DNA of 64,000 bases. Source: Pinus tabuliformis (lineage: Eukaryota; Streptophyta; Pinopsida; Pinales; Pinaceae). The stretch is taken from NCBI GenBank assembly GCA_031772625.1, contig CM062820.1, forward strand, positions 1,076,943,369 to 1,077,007,368. The letters run 5' to 3'. The position numbers were made by a program, and so were the translations under genes. Shown here one piece after another: positions 33,814 through 46,900 of this stretch. Under the pieces are notes generated by a model that ran no database searches, was not told the origin of the DNA, and saw only the letters and a list, made by a program, of their open reading frames with translations. How positions within the stretch are numbered: the stretch's first letter is position 1; every line of letters starts with the position of its first letter.

Positions 33814-36800
33814 CGTGCGGGACTTGATATAGAATCCTTGTCCTTGAATCTTCTTCCCATAGTTCAACCCAAGGTTTTCCTTTGTGGGGGTCAAGAGTAA
33901 TAATTATCTTCTTGTTATCACCCTTTAATATAATTATGTCATTTTTCTAAAAATATTGTGGCTTTCATCCTTCGACCCCATGGTCTCCTAAAAAAAGTTG
34001 GATAAGATATAATTCCATCAACAAAGTCGATAATCTTGAAGTCAACAAAGGTTGGAATTCCCATAATCAATGTTTTAAATTGTCACATTTTTTTATTGGC
34101 TCAATGAACTTCAAGTCAAATAATTTAAGATAGTTATTCATCCTATGAAGTGATGGTTTACCAAAATTAATCCTTGTTTCTCAAAAGTATATTTACTTAC
34201 AATCCCAGGTCGACTTGTTTCACCATATATCCATGTATTTATAAGTTTACTTGGGGTTATGATCATCTAAATGTTTTCTCTGCAAATGTTGGCACAATTT
34301 TTTGCACTAATTTCTACTTTCATTGAGTCTTTTAATAGATTTAAAAGTTCGACAAGACAATTAGTTCAAATTATTCCTCTTTTAGTAATTCCAAAAATTC
34401 CTCGAGTAAAGTATACTTTGTTGGTTTAAGTGTGTTGACTTCATTTCTGAAAAAAATCAATTTCTTTTTCCGTAGTGTCATTCTAAACTTTCTTATTCAG
34501 TTATTTAGTAGTATGTTTAGTAGGTCAATGGATTCGTTAATTCTGAAAATTGTTTCTTAACCCACAGGAGACCTAGTGACAACATCAAAGCTTTTCAGAT
34601 ATATAATATCCTATTTTGGGACAGAATGTAATAAATTGACATCTCTCTTATGTAATACCTTTCAAGAATTTTAGGGAAATCGTCCAATGAGTGATAACCC
34701 AGACCGTGCATATTGCAAAAATGTAAGTTGGTATTGTCTTTCAATGGATAGCTAGGTGTTGTGTGGCCCTCTTTCCATCATGTAAAATAATAGAATCTTC
34801 CTTGAACCTGACCATTATATCCTTTTCATCAACCATGATATCCTCCTCTTCCATTTCCTCTTCCTCCTTGGATAAGTGGTTCATTATATTGGTCCATGAT
34901 CCAAGGGATCAATAAAGTGCTCAAAACCTATACTGGTGAATATATCTCGACATCCTAAATCCAACACAACTTGAATTTCTCAAAATCGATATCATATGCT
35001 CTTGATATCTTGTTCTGATTGTTTTCCCAAATAGGTAAAAAAAATTGCAGATGGGTTGCAGGACTACTGGCTAGGAATTTCGTACGCTGGTTGGGTAGGG
35101 TGAGTGGATATTTTACTATGTTTATAAGGGCCAATGGTATCTCTCCAAGTGCCCTCATCTTATTGGTCAAAACTTCATTGAGTTTTTATTGGTTGCTAGT
35201 TGTGGTAAGGTGGTCCAATGGTTGGAGGCCATGTGGGCCAATGCTTGGTTGCCACGTGGCCTCCCAATGACATATTAAAATTTGTTTAAGGTTCGAATGG
35301 ACAGCACTAGGGTCGAACACCAAACCTCCCACCAAGCAGCAAGTCTCTTTACCACTGCATTATGCGTTGTGACTTAACCATATAAGCTCCAATGTCAAAT
35401 TTATGTTTGGCGCAATTCGTGTTTGGAGGTTGGGTCGGGTCTAAGCCCCAACCCTGGTTCCAATGCCCAAAGAACCATGGGGCGGGACTAAGGTCCAAGG
35501 CTTACCCACAACCCCAAGTCATGGACCCTGTCAACATACGACCATTGTGGAGGCTTTGTGGGGGCCCAACCCCTAGGTGTATAGAAAGGGGGCCAGCCTT
35601 AGGGCAAATGGCCCGTATGTGACCAAAACCCTTTATATTTTGGCGTGCATGTGGAAATAGGCACCAAACCCAATTTTATGGGGTATAATATGTCCAAGTT
35701 CCAATCCTTTGAGGGACGGTCGACAGGGGTAGACGGTTAGCCCCAGCACTTGGGCACGTGGCCTCCATACGACTGAGATTTTCAAAAACTATGGATTATA
35801 GGAAATTTAAAGTGTTCAAAAATTTGCACCATTGGGTGTGATTGTAGGCATAATTTCTGCATTGGTTCTAGGTTTGGGGCATTGAGCCAGGTTTGGGGCG
35901 AATTGTAGTGTAGTTAGCAGAAAACAATTTGGGGAGAGCATAACTTCTTCATTTTTTGGCCAATTTAAGCCCAACAAGAGCTCAGCTAGGGGTTTTTGAT
36001 AGTTTTGAAGCCATATGAGACATAATATGTACATTCTTAGCACTATAAATCCATGTAAACACAATTTTTTAGCACTTAATGAAAGAGGCCCGCCATTGGA
36101 AGCTAGACCAGGAGATGTAGCTCAAGAGAGGGGTGAACTCCTTTCTTATTTTTGTTGTTATGTCTTTCTGATATGGTATATTGTCTCTATTTTATTTTTT
36201 AACTAAGTTTAAAAAATAATTATTTTATGTGTTTTGTAAATTCATCCTTTACCCAAAATACATACAATTTCACTTGCAATTTGTTCATCGCCTTCAAGTT
36301 TTCATTACATATCACTCCAAATACTAAGTATGGTAAACAACATGATATTTGGGCTTATTCTTTGCATTCCACTGACATTATTGAGTTGAGTGGCTATTAT
36401 TCTCACATATGGCACACCATTTCGGATTTGTATTAAATATATTACACTGACACTCCTTAGTATTGTGGTTTGATGCAATTGACATATATCGCAATATTTA
36501 TCTAACTGAACTCGTCAAACATCTTGATAAAAATAATCACCAAATTTATAGTTATCTTTGGTATTCCCTTCACTTCTACAATTAATACACCAAAGATTTT
36601 GTTTTGGAGGGATAATGCCAATAACAAGATCTGTAATTATTCAATATTTTCTTCTAGTTTATTGTTAGTCATCGAGGTGTTTGACTGTCATTCATCATTT
36701 GTTTCAATGCATTGAGTCAATTTAAGGGCTTCTTCACATGTTTGTACTTTGTGTATCCTCAGCGGTCCTCATATTTTCTTCAACAAGCCAATAACTTACC

Positions 36801-37845
36801 ATTGGAATAATAATGGTTCATCAATAACATATGGAATCCGACTTAATAAATATTTGAATTGTTTGTCATATTCCCTTACTATCTCATGTGGATAATGTTT
36901 AATCTCTTTCCATTTTTAAGATGCGAGATATTTTACATATTGTGCTTTGAAAAAGGAGAAAAAAACTTGATTTAATATTGTATTTTATTTTTGGCTAATT
37001 TTGTGTGATATTCATAAAACAAGTGCTCACTTTTGAAAAGTGGTTGCAAAATGGGCCATTTTTTTATCTTCACAAATAATGTCATTAGAAGGCCAAAATT
37101 TCTCATATAAAAACCAATATTTCTTTGGATCTTCACCTCCTTCATAAAGGGGAATGTGATTTAGCCCCTTTTTTACTGGTGGAGGTGTATTTTTTACTGT
37201 TTCTTTTTTAATGATTGAATGGTCAGTATTATCAACTTTTACTTCTGGATATTGTGTCAAGTATAAGATATTTTATTGATTATCAACTTCTACATAATTT
37301 ATTAATGTTTCATTTATTTGACAAAATTTATCTATATATTTAATGAACCAACTTGTTATGGGTTGTGACTCTTCAACGCTCAGACTTGTATCTTTTTATT
37401 CATCAACATATAATAATTGTGGCATGGGGGCTATGTTCATGAAATGTCTAATATGGAGAAGTAAGATTTCATTTTCTTGATTAGAATTTCACATTTGGTT
37501 GACAATAGGAAATCTCAATTTCTAGTCGTTCACTTAAGTTACTTTGTTCATCTCTAATTTACCAAACTTTGGATGCTTTTAAATTGATATGCAATCGTTG
37601 TTGGAGGAATTCTCTAATGGTGAGACTTGGTATTAATGCAACTGGAAAGTGTGGTAATTATGGTCCAAAGTAGTTGATTTCCATCTTCTCTACTTTCCTT
37701 CGAGGACATACCTGTAGACTATTAGTCTCTACTAGAATAGGCGATGCTATGCCTCTCAACTCTTCATGCTGAGCATTAGAGGAGTCCTGTGAATCTTCAC
37801 TCTCATGCTCCTGAGTTTGAATTTTCCTTCTCCGATATTCTTATC
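33814..37845 (-). mobile_element. Old gag-protease remnant of a Ty3/gypsy-type element (part 2)
   Basis: Minus-strand pieces in gag-to-protease order: a capsid start around 37260 with LYEGGEDPKKYWFLYEKFWP; a capsid helix segment near 36900-36700 with SRIPYVIDEPLLFQW; a knuckle-like segment at about 36350-36410 beginning CAICENNSH; and a protease-like segment at 33815-34100 with MGIPTFVDFKIIDF. It is heavily decayed. The sequence at 34930-36200 does not fit the coding order and is probably a later insertion. The LARD-like element cut it at 33813 and the 184-bp-LTR element cut it at 37850. Confidence 0.55.
34930..36200. other. Unassigned insertion with a tRNA-like (SINE-like) head
   Basis: Richer in G+C than its surroundings, with no gene. 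On the minus strand TAATGCAGTGG (35362-35352) and TGTTCGACCCT (35319-35309) resemble polymerase III A and B boxes and lie 43 bases apart, the normal spacing in a tRNA-derived SINE head. Downstream on the same strand the body runs to a T-rich stretch near 35035-35045. I found no second copy or target duplication, so the SINE reading is tentative. The 35400-35800 part looks like a separate unknown repeat. Confidence 0.3.
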
Positions 37846-37850
37846 TTATT
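37846..37850. repeat. Target site duplication TTATT, left copy
   Basis: TTATT directly precedes the left LTR of the gag-only element and recurs at 42737-42741 directly after the right LTR. It is a perfect 5-bp duplication. Confidence 0.9.
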
Positions 37851-38034
37851 TGTTAAACACACATGGACAGCACAAAAGATATGAAAGATAAATCATTCAG
37901 TACATTTTTTTATTAACAGGAGATGTACATTTATAATACAATATTGTGACTCTTGGGTTTCAGATCCCAAGGTCTCTTGGACTGCTTAGTCTTTTCGGCT
38001 TCCACACTAACCCTTTAGGATTAGGTGTCCAACA
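37851..38034 (-). repeat. 3' LTR of the gag-only element
   Basis: 184 bp, two differences from the copy at 42553-42736. On the minus strand it follows the purine tract TTAAGGGGGGGAA (38035-38047). Confidence 0.92.
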
Positions 38035-38157
38035 TTCCCCCCCTTAATCCGAAGGGTTATGTATGAGTCCAAGAAGAGAGCTGTAATACAAAATGTGCAA
38101 AAAATGCATGGCAGCACTAGGCTGAATGTGCTCTATGAAATGTTGGTATAAAGGGCG

Positions 38158-38555
38158 GTGGTTTAAGGATGACCACCAACACTGGAACGCTTAGTGCAGT
38201 TCCCGGAACTCTTCCAAAACTAGCAAGAAACTGAAGTTTTATGCTAGAGGAAGTGATCCTATTGTTTTAAAGAGGGAAACCTTCAACCATAAAAGGGAGG
38301 TCTCACCCCGCATAAAAGGTAAAACTTCAACCTGAAAAGGGAAGTCTCAACCTGTGATGGTTTAAGGATAACCAACAACTCTGGAATGCTTAATGCAATT
38401 CCTGGAACTCTTCCAAAACTGGCAAGAAGCTGGAGTCTTCTGCTAGAGGAAGTGTTCTTAATCTGTGATGGTTTAAGGATGACCAACAACTCTACGATTC
38501 CTGGAATGCTTCCAAAATTGGCAAGAAGTTGAAGTCTTCTGCTAGAGGAAGTGTC
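38158..38555 (-). repeat. Tandem repeat at the 3' end of the gag-only element
   Basis: Three diverged copies of a unit of about 90-110 bp containing GGTTTAAGGATGACCA, CTTCCAAAACTGGCAAGAAG and GCTAGAGGAAGTG, at about 38158, 38356 and 38466. Between the first two there is a shorter duplicate of an AAACTTCAACC-AAAAGGGA-GTCTCA unit. The array lies after gag and before the purine tract. Confidence 0.75.
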
Positions 38556-39510
38556 CCAGATTGCCAACTGAAGGCATGTTCAGGCATCTTTGTCTCTGGC
38601 TACAACTCTGAAACTGGTGTGGCAGGTTGTGGCTCAGGCTCGCTTGATGTGGCTTTGAAGCTTGTAGATGACCATCATTTCCCCCCCTGTCAGATACAAG
38701 GTGAGAAGATGGAGAAAACTCAACTGCAAGACTATTCAATACTCTGGAACAAGTTCTGACATGTGTTTGGAATATCATCTTGGCTGTTGATGCCCATTGC
38801 CAAGAAGCGATCCATCCAAGATGAATCTTTGCTCTTGCAGGACGTTTATTTCTGAAGCATCTGTGTGAAGAATGGCTGGTTTTATGACAGTGCTCACATG
38901 GATGAAGATCAAAACAATGATCTTTCAGATGGCCAACTCGGTCAAAGTGTTGGCATTTCAAGGTCTATTGTTTTTGTTGTTGTTGTTGTTGTTGTGGAAG
39001 AGGGGCAGAATCTGGAACAGCTGAAGTTGAACTGTCATGAGGAGCAGGTGAACTGTCATGAATGAATCCAGCACTTTGAAACTGAATGGGCTTGGCATAG
39101 TCTGGAATATGAAAGGACAAGTCCTTGTCATATCCAAGACCAGTTCTGTGCTTGTTGTGGACAAGCTGTTCCCAAGGTCTGATGATGGGCTTGGGAAGTG
39201 CAGATTGAGTTTCTGCATCTGCATGTTCAACTGCTGCTTTATTTGAATGAACTGTAACATTATTAACATGCTGCTCATGGGTGGTTGTCTCAATGTTCTG
39301 AACAAAAACAGGTTCAGAATGGTGTCTATTTTGATGTAGCTCTTCTTGCTGTAGCTGTGATTCAAGCTGCAAAAAATCGATCTTTTCCTGTGCATCATGC
39401 AGGCAGGTCTGAATGTCACAAAGAGTGTCTTTGCTAACATTTACCTTCCCATCAATAGTGGAGTGTATTAGTGTATTCAGTAACTCTAATACATCATCAA
39501 ATCTAGCCAT
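38542..39510 (-). pseudogene. Gag region of the gag-only element (fossil)
   Basis: The likely start is at about 39510 (MARFDDVLELLNTLIHSTID). A helical, glutamine-rich segment follows (IDFLQLESQLQQEELHQNRH), then a stretch including PWEQLVHNKHRTGLGYD, a polyglutamine run encoded by a CAA repeat near 38970-38995, and a tandem zinc-knuckle-like C-terminal part with HLKDHCFDLHPCEHC and HKTSHSSHRCF. The CFDLHPCEHC phrasing is common in plant gag proteins with paired knuckles. It would package element RNA into particles made with help from another element. About one break is seen. Confidence 0.65.
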
Positions 39511-39666
39511 TGTCTCAACAAAGAAATGAACACTCAGCAAGAATGAGAGGCTCAAAGTCCTTCCAACACAGATACAATAGATATGTTTCACCCTTAAAAT
39601 GCTCAGGTATACCAGTATGAATGCACAACTAAATGACTTCTTCCTTCTTTGAAATTTGAACTTCAA

Positions 39667-42540
39667 CTACAGGAATGGATTACATATACCTCTGATATAT
39701 CAACTCTAATAATAACAGAGACCAGCAAATGTTAGGAAGAACAGTGGCTGTAGATAAGTGTTATAACATCAAAGAAGCTCCATCATTATAGAGAAAACAC
39801 CACAGTGATAATATATGCAACGTATTCAGCTCCAAGACAGAAATAAATATGGAGTGTCTTCAATATATTCACAGCCAATGAGATGAGGAACTTTGAGACC
39901 CTTTATAGCAGAGGTACATCACCAAACATCACTTCCAATAGTCTATACTCATTAAGATTTCAAGCACATGTACAGTGATATGCTGCTCAACTGAAACAAC
40001 CATAGAAAATACAAGTTTGTAGCCTTGGGGCTAGATCATTCTTTATGGAAGTCGCTGTAGAAAATACAAAGTTGGCCTATGCAGGTCACAAACCAACTTT
40101 AGAAAGATTGCTTTAGGTCTGGAACCAACTGTCTTCTCAAATTAAAGCCACAGAACTGAAACAAAGTTTCTGAAAATAAACAGGCAAGAACTCCTCGACT
40201 TCAATTACAAAAATCATTTTAACCAATTCAACTTGGCATCTTTAAAAGAGTCTGCTACAGCAAAGATAATATGGACTAAAGCATTCGACTTTCCAACAAT
40301 AATTTATCAACCACCAAAGTATGCACTCGGCCTTTCTAATGGAGAAAATACATATCTTGCCAAAAATGTGGTGCGGAATTGTACAGCACAATATGTAATT
40401 TAGCGTGGATGTTTACACAGCATGGCGCATATATCAGTCACAATTACCAACAAAATCATAGAACCGTTCCATACAATATTTCTTCCTCGGCGATTAAACA
40501 ACAGCTATACGACAGGCAGAACGAATCTTCAATGGATTATTAAAACGATGTATATAGCACGCAGACAATATATATACATACCCAGCAAGTTAGGATTTTT
40601 TTTCGCCACCACTTACGCAATTGACATTTTAATTGGCTCATCCACGATTTATGATTAGAGCAATTAACCACAGGTGTACGCCGTTCAGCTTTGAATGGTT
40701 TCAACACTCGATTGAACGCAGAGGCTACACATTCCAACTCCACATAACGCTAAACCCATGGCCCTTTTTACACGCGCAGGCAAACATTCAGCAAGCACGT
40801 AAACAACGCATCTTCAAATGGATTTAAACATACGATACGCAGACAATGTCTCTATTCCCTTACGCCATCCGCAGTAAAACTTCCACTCTTATCTGATGTC
40901 GCGACTGTTATGGCTGGCGTTGTCACGAACAATGCGCAGCTCTCATGAACTGGCAGCTACACCCGACTACATTCTACGCTGGTTGATTGACATTTATAGA
41001 TATACGCAGGTGACAGCACGGCTTGCATGTGCTCCATCTTCCATTTTACCGCAGAATATAACCACCATACTCCAGATCCTCCTAACGGCGAAACATAGAA
41101 TACCAAACGGTCTTCACAGAGCATACAGACAAGATTCAGTGAAGTTTGGCGAAAGGAATAATGGCCTCTGCAATGGTCTTGAGGCTATCAATTTCCTCCT
41201 ACCGCAAAGACGTTCTGACGTTCTGGAATGAGAGGCTCAACGTCCAGCAAATGTTCGACTCCAGTGCGTAATCCAATGGGGTCTTTGCCAATCACTTCCC
41301 CAACTCCTCCTCAAGTTTCTATCTCAAACAACGTTTCCACCGTGAACAATATCGCTTACAGTGTAGGCACAGACGTACGAAATCCCAAACACTGACTCGG
41401 TTCTTGGCCTCCTTGTTTCGAATAACCCCTGCGTTCACAATGACAGCCCCTCTGATTCGATTAATAATACTCGGCATGGACAACAGCGTAAATAAGAATA
41501 ATTACTTGATGGGAAACACGATATAGATCGACAGAACCAATGGTCAGCCTAATAACATCGATAGCATCACCGAAGCAAGCTTTGAGCATTGAACTGTCTG
41601 TACTTCACAAGGAACTGTGTTTCCAAAGTTCTTCATAGCCATCTATTAATGGAATAACAGACATGTGCACACCAGGTGTAATATCGCCCCGCTGCCGCTA
41701 GACTAGTTGTTCTTCATAGCCAATACAGTATGGCATAGGTATACTCCATATCACCTGCTCATCGTCCAAACTATTGTCTAAAAAATCATAAATTGTATGC
41801 ACAACTTCCTAAAATTTCGATATGAAGGCCATATAAAACATTGAATCACTCAACAAAATAGATTCAATCACGCACAATGTGTATCACTTGATGGTAAAGT
41901 TTTTGAGTGCTGCGAGAAGACATGTACACAGGAGAGAGAATGAAAAGGTTTACAAAGACACTCGTCCTCTGATTTCTAGTTCCACAGTTAATTCGAGGCA
42001 CAAGATTTTCTAGCAGAATAATATCATCCCATGAATAACATCTACATTCATCATAATCTAGTCAACAAGAATAAAAACGAAGGAGCGTTACGTCAATAAA
42101 GACTGTCAAAATTCCAGGAGTGCAGGTCACAGAGTAGCACGCAGGATAGTGTGTTACATAGAATAATGCAGAGCATCAAACCACTGTAATTTCAAGAGCA
42201 AGGATATAACTGATTTGAGCGCACAGTCACCACAGTGAGCGTTGAGAAGTCAAATAATCAAGAGAGGCGTTAGAACAGTTAGCGCAGAGCGACCAGCGGA
42301 ACTGATGGGAGAGCGACAGGCTGAGCATTAGACTGAGAATGGCAGAATATATAAAACGCATAGCTGACAAGCGTAGAGATACAAAGATGTCAGTCAGGAG
42401 TAGCGCGTTAGCAACAGAAACATAAATAGTGACAGAGATAATGAAGACCACATCAGTGCTATTCAAGGCAGCTCAGACACAGGATTATGGGCAGAGGTGC
42501 AGGACTGACATGCACATAACAGGCCACAGAAAAACAAGCG
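39667..42540 (-). other. Long leader of the gag-only element
   Basis: 2.9 kb between the primer-binding site and gag without a recognisable gene. From about 40350 to 42500 base composition is more even than in the surrounding AT-rich DNA, and CpG is relatively frequent. The longest minus-strand frame (42227-42466, 79 codons) is not convincing. The region could hold a captured host segment or a packaging leader; nothing in it allows a choice. Confidence 0.5.
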
Positions 42541-42552
42541 GCTCTGATACCA
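42541..42552 (-). other. Primer-binding site of the gag-only element
   Basis: On the minus strand TGGTATCAGAGC, a perfect 12-base match to the initiator tRNA-Met type site, directly adjoins the LTR end with no gap. Confidence 0.9.
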
Positions 42553-42736
42553 TGTTAAACACACATGGAAAGCACAAAAGATATGAAAGATAAATCATTT
42601 AGTACATTTTTTTATTAACAGGAGATGTACATTTATAATACAATATTGTGACTCTTGGGTTTCAGATCCCAAGGTCTCTTGGACTGCTTAGTCTTTTCGG
42701 CTTCCACACTAACCCTTTAGGATTAGGTGTCCAACA
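42553..42736 (-). repeat. 5' LTR of the gag-only element
   Basis: 184 bp, beginning TGTTGGACACC and ending TGTGTTTAACA on the minus strand. TGTT and AACA form the terminal inverted repeat. The target duplication TTATT follows at 42737-42741. Confidence 0.92.
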
Positions 42737-42741
42737 TTATT

Positions 42742-43500
42742 TTTTCTCATATCTTATATATTTTTTCTTGTGCTAACTTTTGAATACCAAATAATTATTT
42801 ATACAATCAAAATCCATTAAAATTCTTTCGTTTATTATCTTCATCATGTTGCTTCTTTGCAGTCCATCATTTTCCTCCCATTTTAATTTATTTATACTTC
42901 TCATTTTCCTTCTTTTCCTTTTATAATTTATTCTTCAGGAATCATTACCCCCCCATGCTGTGCCAACATATTGTTAGTTGACAAAGGAAAAATCAACATT
43001 CATATTTTGTTTTCTTAAGAAATAATCCCATGCTTCTTTTGTACTTTTATAGCTAGCATCAAGAAACTTCTCCCAGCCGATCTGTTTCTAACAATGGTTA
43101 GAATTTATTGGTTCGCGAAGAGGTGGTCAGTATTCTAATATATGGCCAACTCCTTTTTCAAGGAGAAGCTTGTGGAACAAGGTTGGTATGGTATAGAAAA
43201 AAATATCATGAAAATCATTGAAAATCCTTTCTTTAATTCTATCAATATAAGTTAGTTCTTCTTTTTCTTATTCCTCCCAAAGTTCATCTAACATATTTTC
43301 GATCCACCCATACAGGTTTGTTTGACCATTGTTTGTGAGTTTCAATGTCAGTCAATAACCATCTTATTTTTGTCGCATTAGTGGTCTGGTCGTGGAACTT
43401 CATAATCTTTGCAGGGGATGCTTCGACAAATCATTTGTTTGCTTCTGTAAACAAATGTTCCCTAGTCTCTGCAATTGAAAATCTAGTAGTTCTTTAGGTA
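42742..43500 (-). mobile_element. Old gag-protease remnant (part 1, N-terminal side)
   Basis: Decayed minus-strand coding pieces such as FLDASYKSTKEAWDYFLRKQ near 43000-43080 and ETHKQWSNKPVWVDRKYVR near 43280-43340. They belong with 33814-37845 by strand and by the perfect target duplication of the element lying between them. I do not recognise a named domain in this part. It could be an N-terminal gag domain. Confidence 0.45.
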
Positions 43501-43959
43501 GTTTTCAATCTTCATCTGCCACAAATAGTGTATCTCTTCTAAAGTTACCATTTATGTTTAAATGTTATAATTACTTGATTCCAATACTACTGGAAATATT
43601 GGAACCAATGTTGTAGTCTAGGAGATAGTGTGCATTGGCTTCCAGTAGAAAGGACAACAAGAAGTTGCATAATCATATGCAACATAAGAATAGTAGAAGA
43701 GACACAAAGTAGTAGAGAACGAGTGAAGTAGTACTTTATATTCTATTCTCTTAATAAGAAATTAGAACCATAACATTGATGTGTATAAACACAAACATAT
43801 GCATATAAATATATATATCATGTGTCAATAGTTATAGCAGTTTAACTGTCAAAACTGACTATCCATAATTGACTTAACTAGCGACTCGACTAGCAGGTCA
43901 ATTGACTTTACAATATATATTCCTATAAACGACTTTTTCTAGAAAACAATAAGAAAGAT
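43501..43959. other. Unassigned AT-rich stretch
   Basis: No gene or clear repeat. It has a short (TA)n tract near 43806-43818 and phrasing that could be an old LTR fragment, without a partner in the window. Confidence 0.3.
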
Positions 43960-46900
43960 TTTGATGTTGAAAATCAACCAAGGAAAAAGAAGGGTAAAGA
44001 CAAACCTAAATCTCATAACAAAGGATGGAAAACAAAAAAGAAATCAAAGTTGTATGAAAAGAAGAAGAAATAAAAGATCAAAGAACAAATTAAAGTGGCC
44101 AAGATGAAAGACACAAACTCTAATTCAACCCTACCACCACTATAAACCATGGATAAGGGAAAACGAATCAATGACATAGAACCAAATGTTATAACTTCCA
44201 CTACAAAGATCCATCCAAAAGAACCTAAGGATGGACAACACCTGTTCTCTTTGCAAATTCAAGTGAAGGGGATTCCATTGCATTTTACTATTGATAATGG
44301 TATCCAAAACTAACCTAATCTCAATAGATATTATCAAGGATATGATGCCACAAATGACAATGCATTGTCATTGATACACCATCAGTTTGTTGAGCTAGAG
44401 ATGAGACATCCTCATCTGTAAACAATATTTCTTAAATACAACATCAAGTTGGCCCCTTTAAAGATGAGATATCATGTGATGTTTCCTTGCTTGAATTTCC
44501 TTTTGTTATTTTAACACAATGATATATGTGGAAGTATCATGTTTACCGATCTTGTCTTCATAGTATCATTTTGACCCTAGGAGGTAAAATATAAAGTTTA
44601 CGAGAGATAGCCCAAACTAATCTAATTTATCACAACTACATAGTCCAAGAAGATAATCCCTTAGACAAACTTGTTCTCCTTATGCACTAGCGGGAAGGAG
44701 TAAAGAAAATCATTTTCACCATCAATAACTTTAAAAGGTTTCCCTCAATCTTGCTTCTTTTTCCAACAACCCCATGTATAGACACTCCATTCTACCAAAT
44801 GATAAGAAAACACAAAATTCAAATTTAATACAAAAGGGTGACACTAAACCTAGTGCCCCACCTTACGAGAGCCCTATTGTAATGGTTTATAAAGATGTGA
44901 CATGGAAATTCTATCCTGACTTTGACTATGAAGCCTTTAACCTCATCAAAATTAAGAACCAACACCCCATCCCCTTGATAAATCATTTTCTCAACCAATT
45001 GAAAGGTTTGAAGTTCTTCAAGAATGTTGATCTTAATTTGCGGTATCCCTAGGGGCCAATCAACATAGATAATGTGAGGAAGACAACCTTCAATTCCAAA
45101 AAAGGTCTCTTTGAATGGTTGATCTTGTTGGTCAACTTAAATAAAGTGGCAACAACATTCATGAGGATCATGGATGGTTTTTTTGGTCATTCACAAACTC
45201 TCTTGTGATCATTCACCTTAAACATCATCCTCATCTTCAACAAAACTTAGAAAAGGGAAATTTAAGCACATGCCACTAGTGTTATACGCCATGAAATAAC
45301 ACATTTTATATGCCAACCTACATAAAATCTCATTTGGCATAAAGGGAATTCAACATGTGGTACACCTTGAATGAGCATAGTACGCATAAGGATCCAGTGA
45401 AGTTAAGTGGTTTTCAATTATTCAACATTAAATACACTAATAAATCTCCAAAATATCTCAGACTCCACAACCTTTTATGAAATTTTAATCCTATCATTCT
45501 CTTATATTGATTGGACCCTAAACTAAGCGACCAAGGGTGGATGAAAGGCTGAGTTTGTTCGAGTCAAGGCACATTGATATAAATAATACAAGTAGTTAAA
45601 CTATCACCTTCTCCTGATGCCAATGCTCATATTGTCTGATCTACAACAATGGTTCAAAATCAAGAGAGACACCTAAAATTATGCATCAATGTAATCCTCA
45701 CTCAACATGGACATCTATTGACCTCTCACAACAAGACACTTTTCAACACAATTTATACATACTTCGCCTATGACAAGGAGTTTTAATACATTGTCTATTG
45801 TTGGAAAAAATGAAAGAATTATATTATAATAAAGGAAACATTCATCCACAGTAACCATTAGCCTTTACAATTTATACAAACTCCAAGAAAGTTAAAAAAT
45901 CACTACCATTAAAAGTGGTCCAAATACCTTTTCCATAGTTCCCTTTGAACATCAAGTGTAAGAGAAACACAAATCAAGTTGGAGACAACCTCAACAAACC
46001 TTTGATTGTTTCATTGACCATATCTCTCAACTCTTATGGACACAATACTTTGAAATGGAATTGATTGTATCGCAGCGATCTTGATTCTTGACTTCATTGT
46101 TACATAGAAAATACTAGTCATACATAAACAAGTTTCATGATTTTCACCTCTATGATGAACTTTTGTGCCATATAAACCATCTATGCCTTCCTTTAGGGAA
46201 GCGTAAGAATATTATTTAGGGGGAACACCACAATGGGGTGGCAAGGTACATTGTCATGGATAAGACAAGCAACACTACATCGGTACAAGACAAGTAACAC
46301 TACATTAGTACCTCTATAAGCCAAAGGTCCAACAAGATGTTTCCAACAAGATGTTTGAAGATACATTATATTGTGCATCCCATGTGCCTTTGTCAAACCT
46401 TCAATCAGTAAGCAAAGACTATACACCCTTTGTCCACTCTAAAAAGGCCTTGGGAGTTAATCTCCGAGTGAAATTATATCAAGTCTACCATTTTTTGCAC
46501 CTTACAAGAAGAAAACATGAGATAAGGCACTACTAAGGTCTTCCTTAAGTATGTTTGGTTTCATTATGAGTTAACAAAGAGACTAAATTTTTATACGAAC
46601 AAAAAATTCCTAAGCATATTGTAGTTTAATATCAACTATCTTCCAACCCAAAACCAATAAACAAAGAAAGGTAGCCAACAAGGTGATTATGTATATCCTC
46701 AAGATGTACGAATCCAAACATCCAGATACATGGGATGAAAAAATTCCTTATGTTTAACACAACTACAATAAAGCTCTTCACAATTCTATTATCCATGTCC
46801 TTTTTCAAGTGTCCTTGGGGTTCTATTCATGGGTCCCAATTAATATAGCCCTACCCACTTTATCATCATATGAAAAGTCATTGCATACTCAAAAGGAGCT

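Larger units (their letters stand above)
37851..42736 (-). mobile_element. Young gag-only LTR element with 184-bp LTRs (TR-GAG-like)
   Basis: A complete-looking element of 4.9 kb. On the minus strand: 5' LTR 42736-42553 (TGTTGGACAC...TGTTTAACA), primer-binding site TGGTATCAGAGC immediately next at 42552-42541, a 2.9-kb leader, a gag region, a 3' tail with tandem repeats, the purine tract TTAAGGGGGGGAA, and 3' LTR 38034-37851. The LTRs differ at 2 of 184 positions, so it is the youngest insertion here. There is no protease, RT or integrase. Small terminal repeats plus a gag and nothing else match the published class of terminal-repeat elements with a GAG domain. It inserted into the older remnant on either side. 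The coding part carries about one break. Confidence 0.85.

Noticed and set aside
38958-39440. 160-codon minus-strand frame overlapping gag of the 184-bp-LTR element
   Set aside because: It is a shadow of the gag frame in another phase; composition and lack of motifs show no coding sense.
40422-41231. Plus-strand frames of 64-111 codons in the leader of the gag-only element
   Set aside because: No recognisable domain, opposite strand to the element and ordinary length for chance frames in a more GC-balanced stretch.
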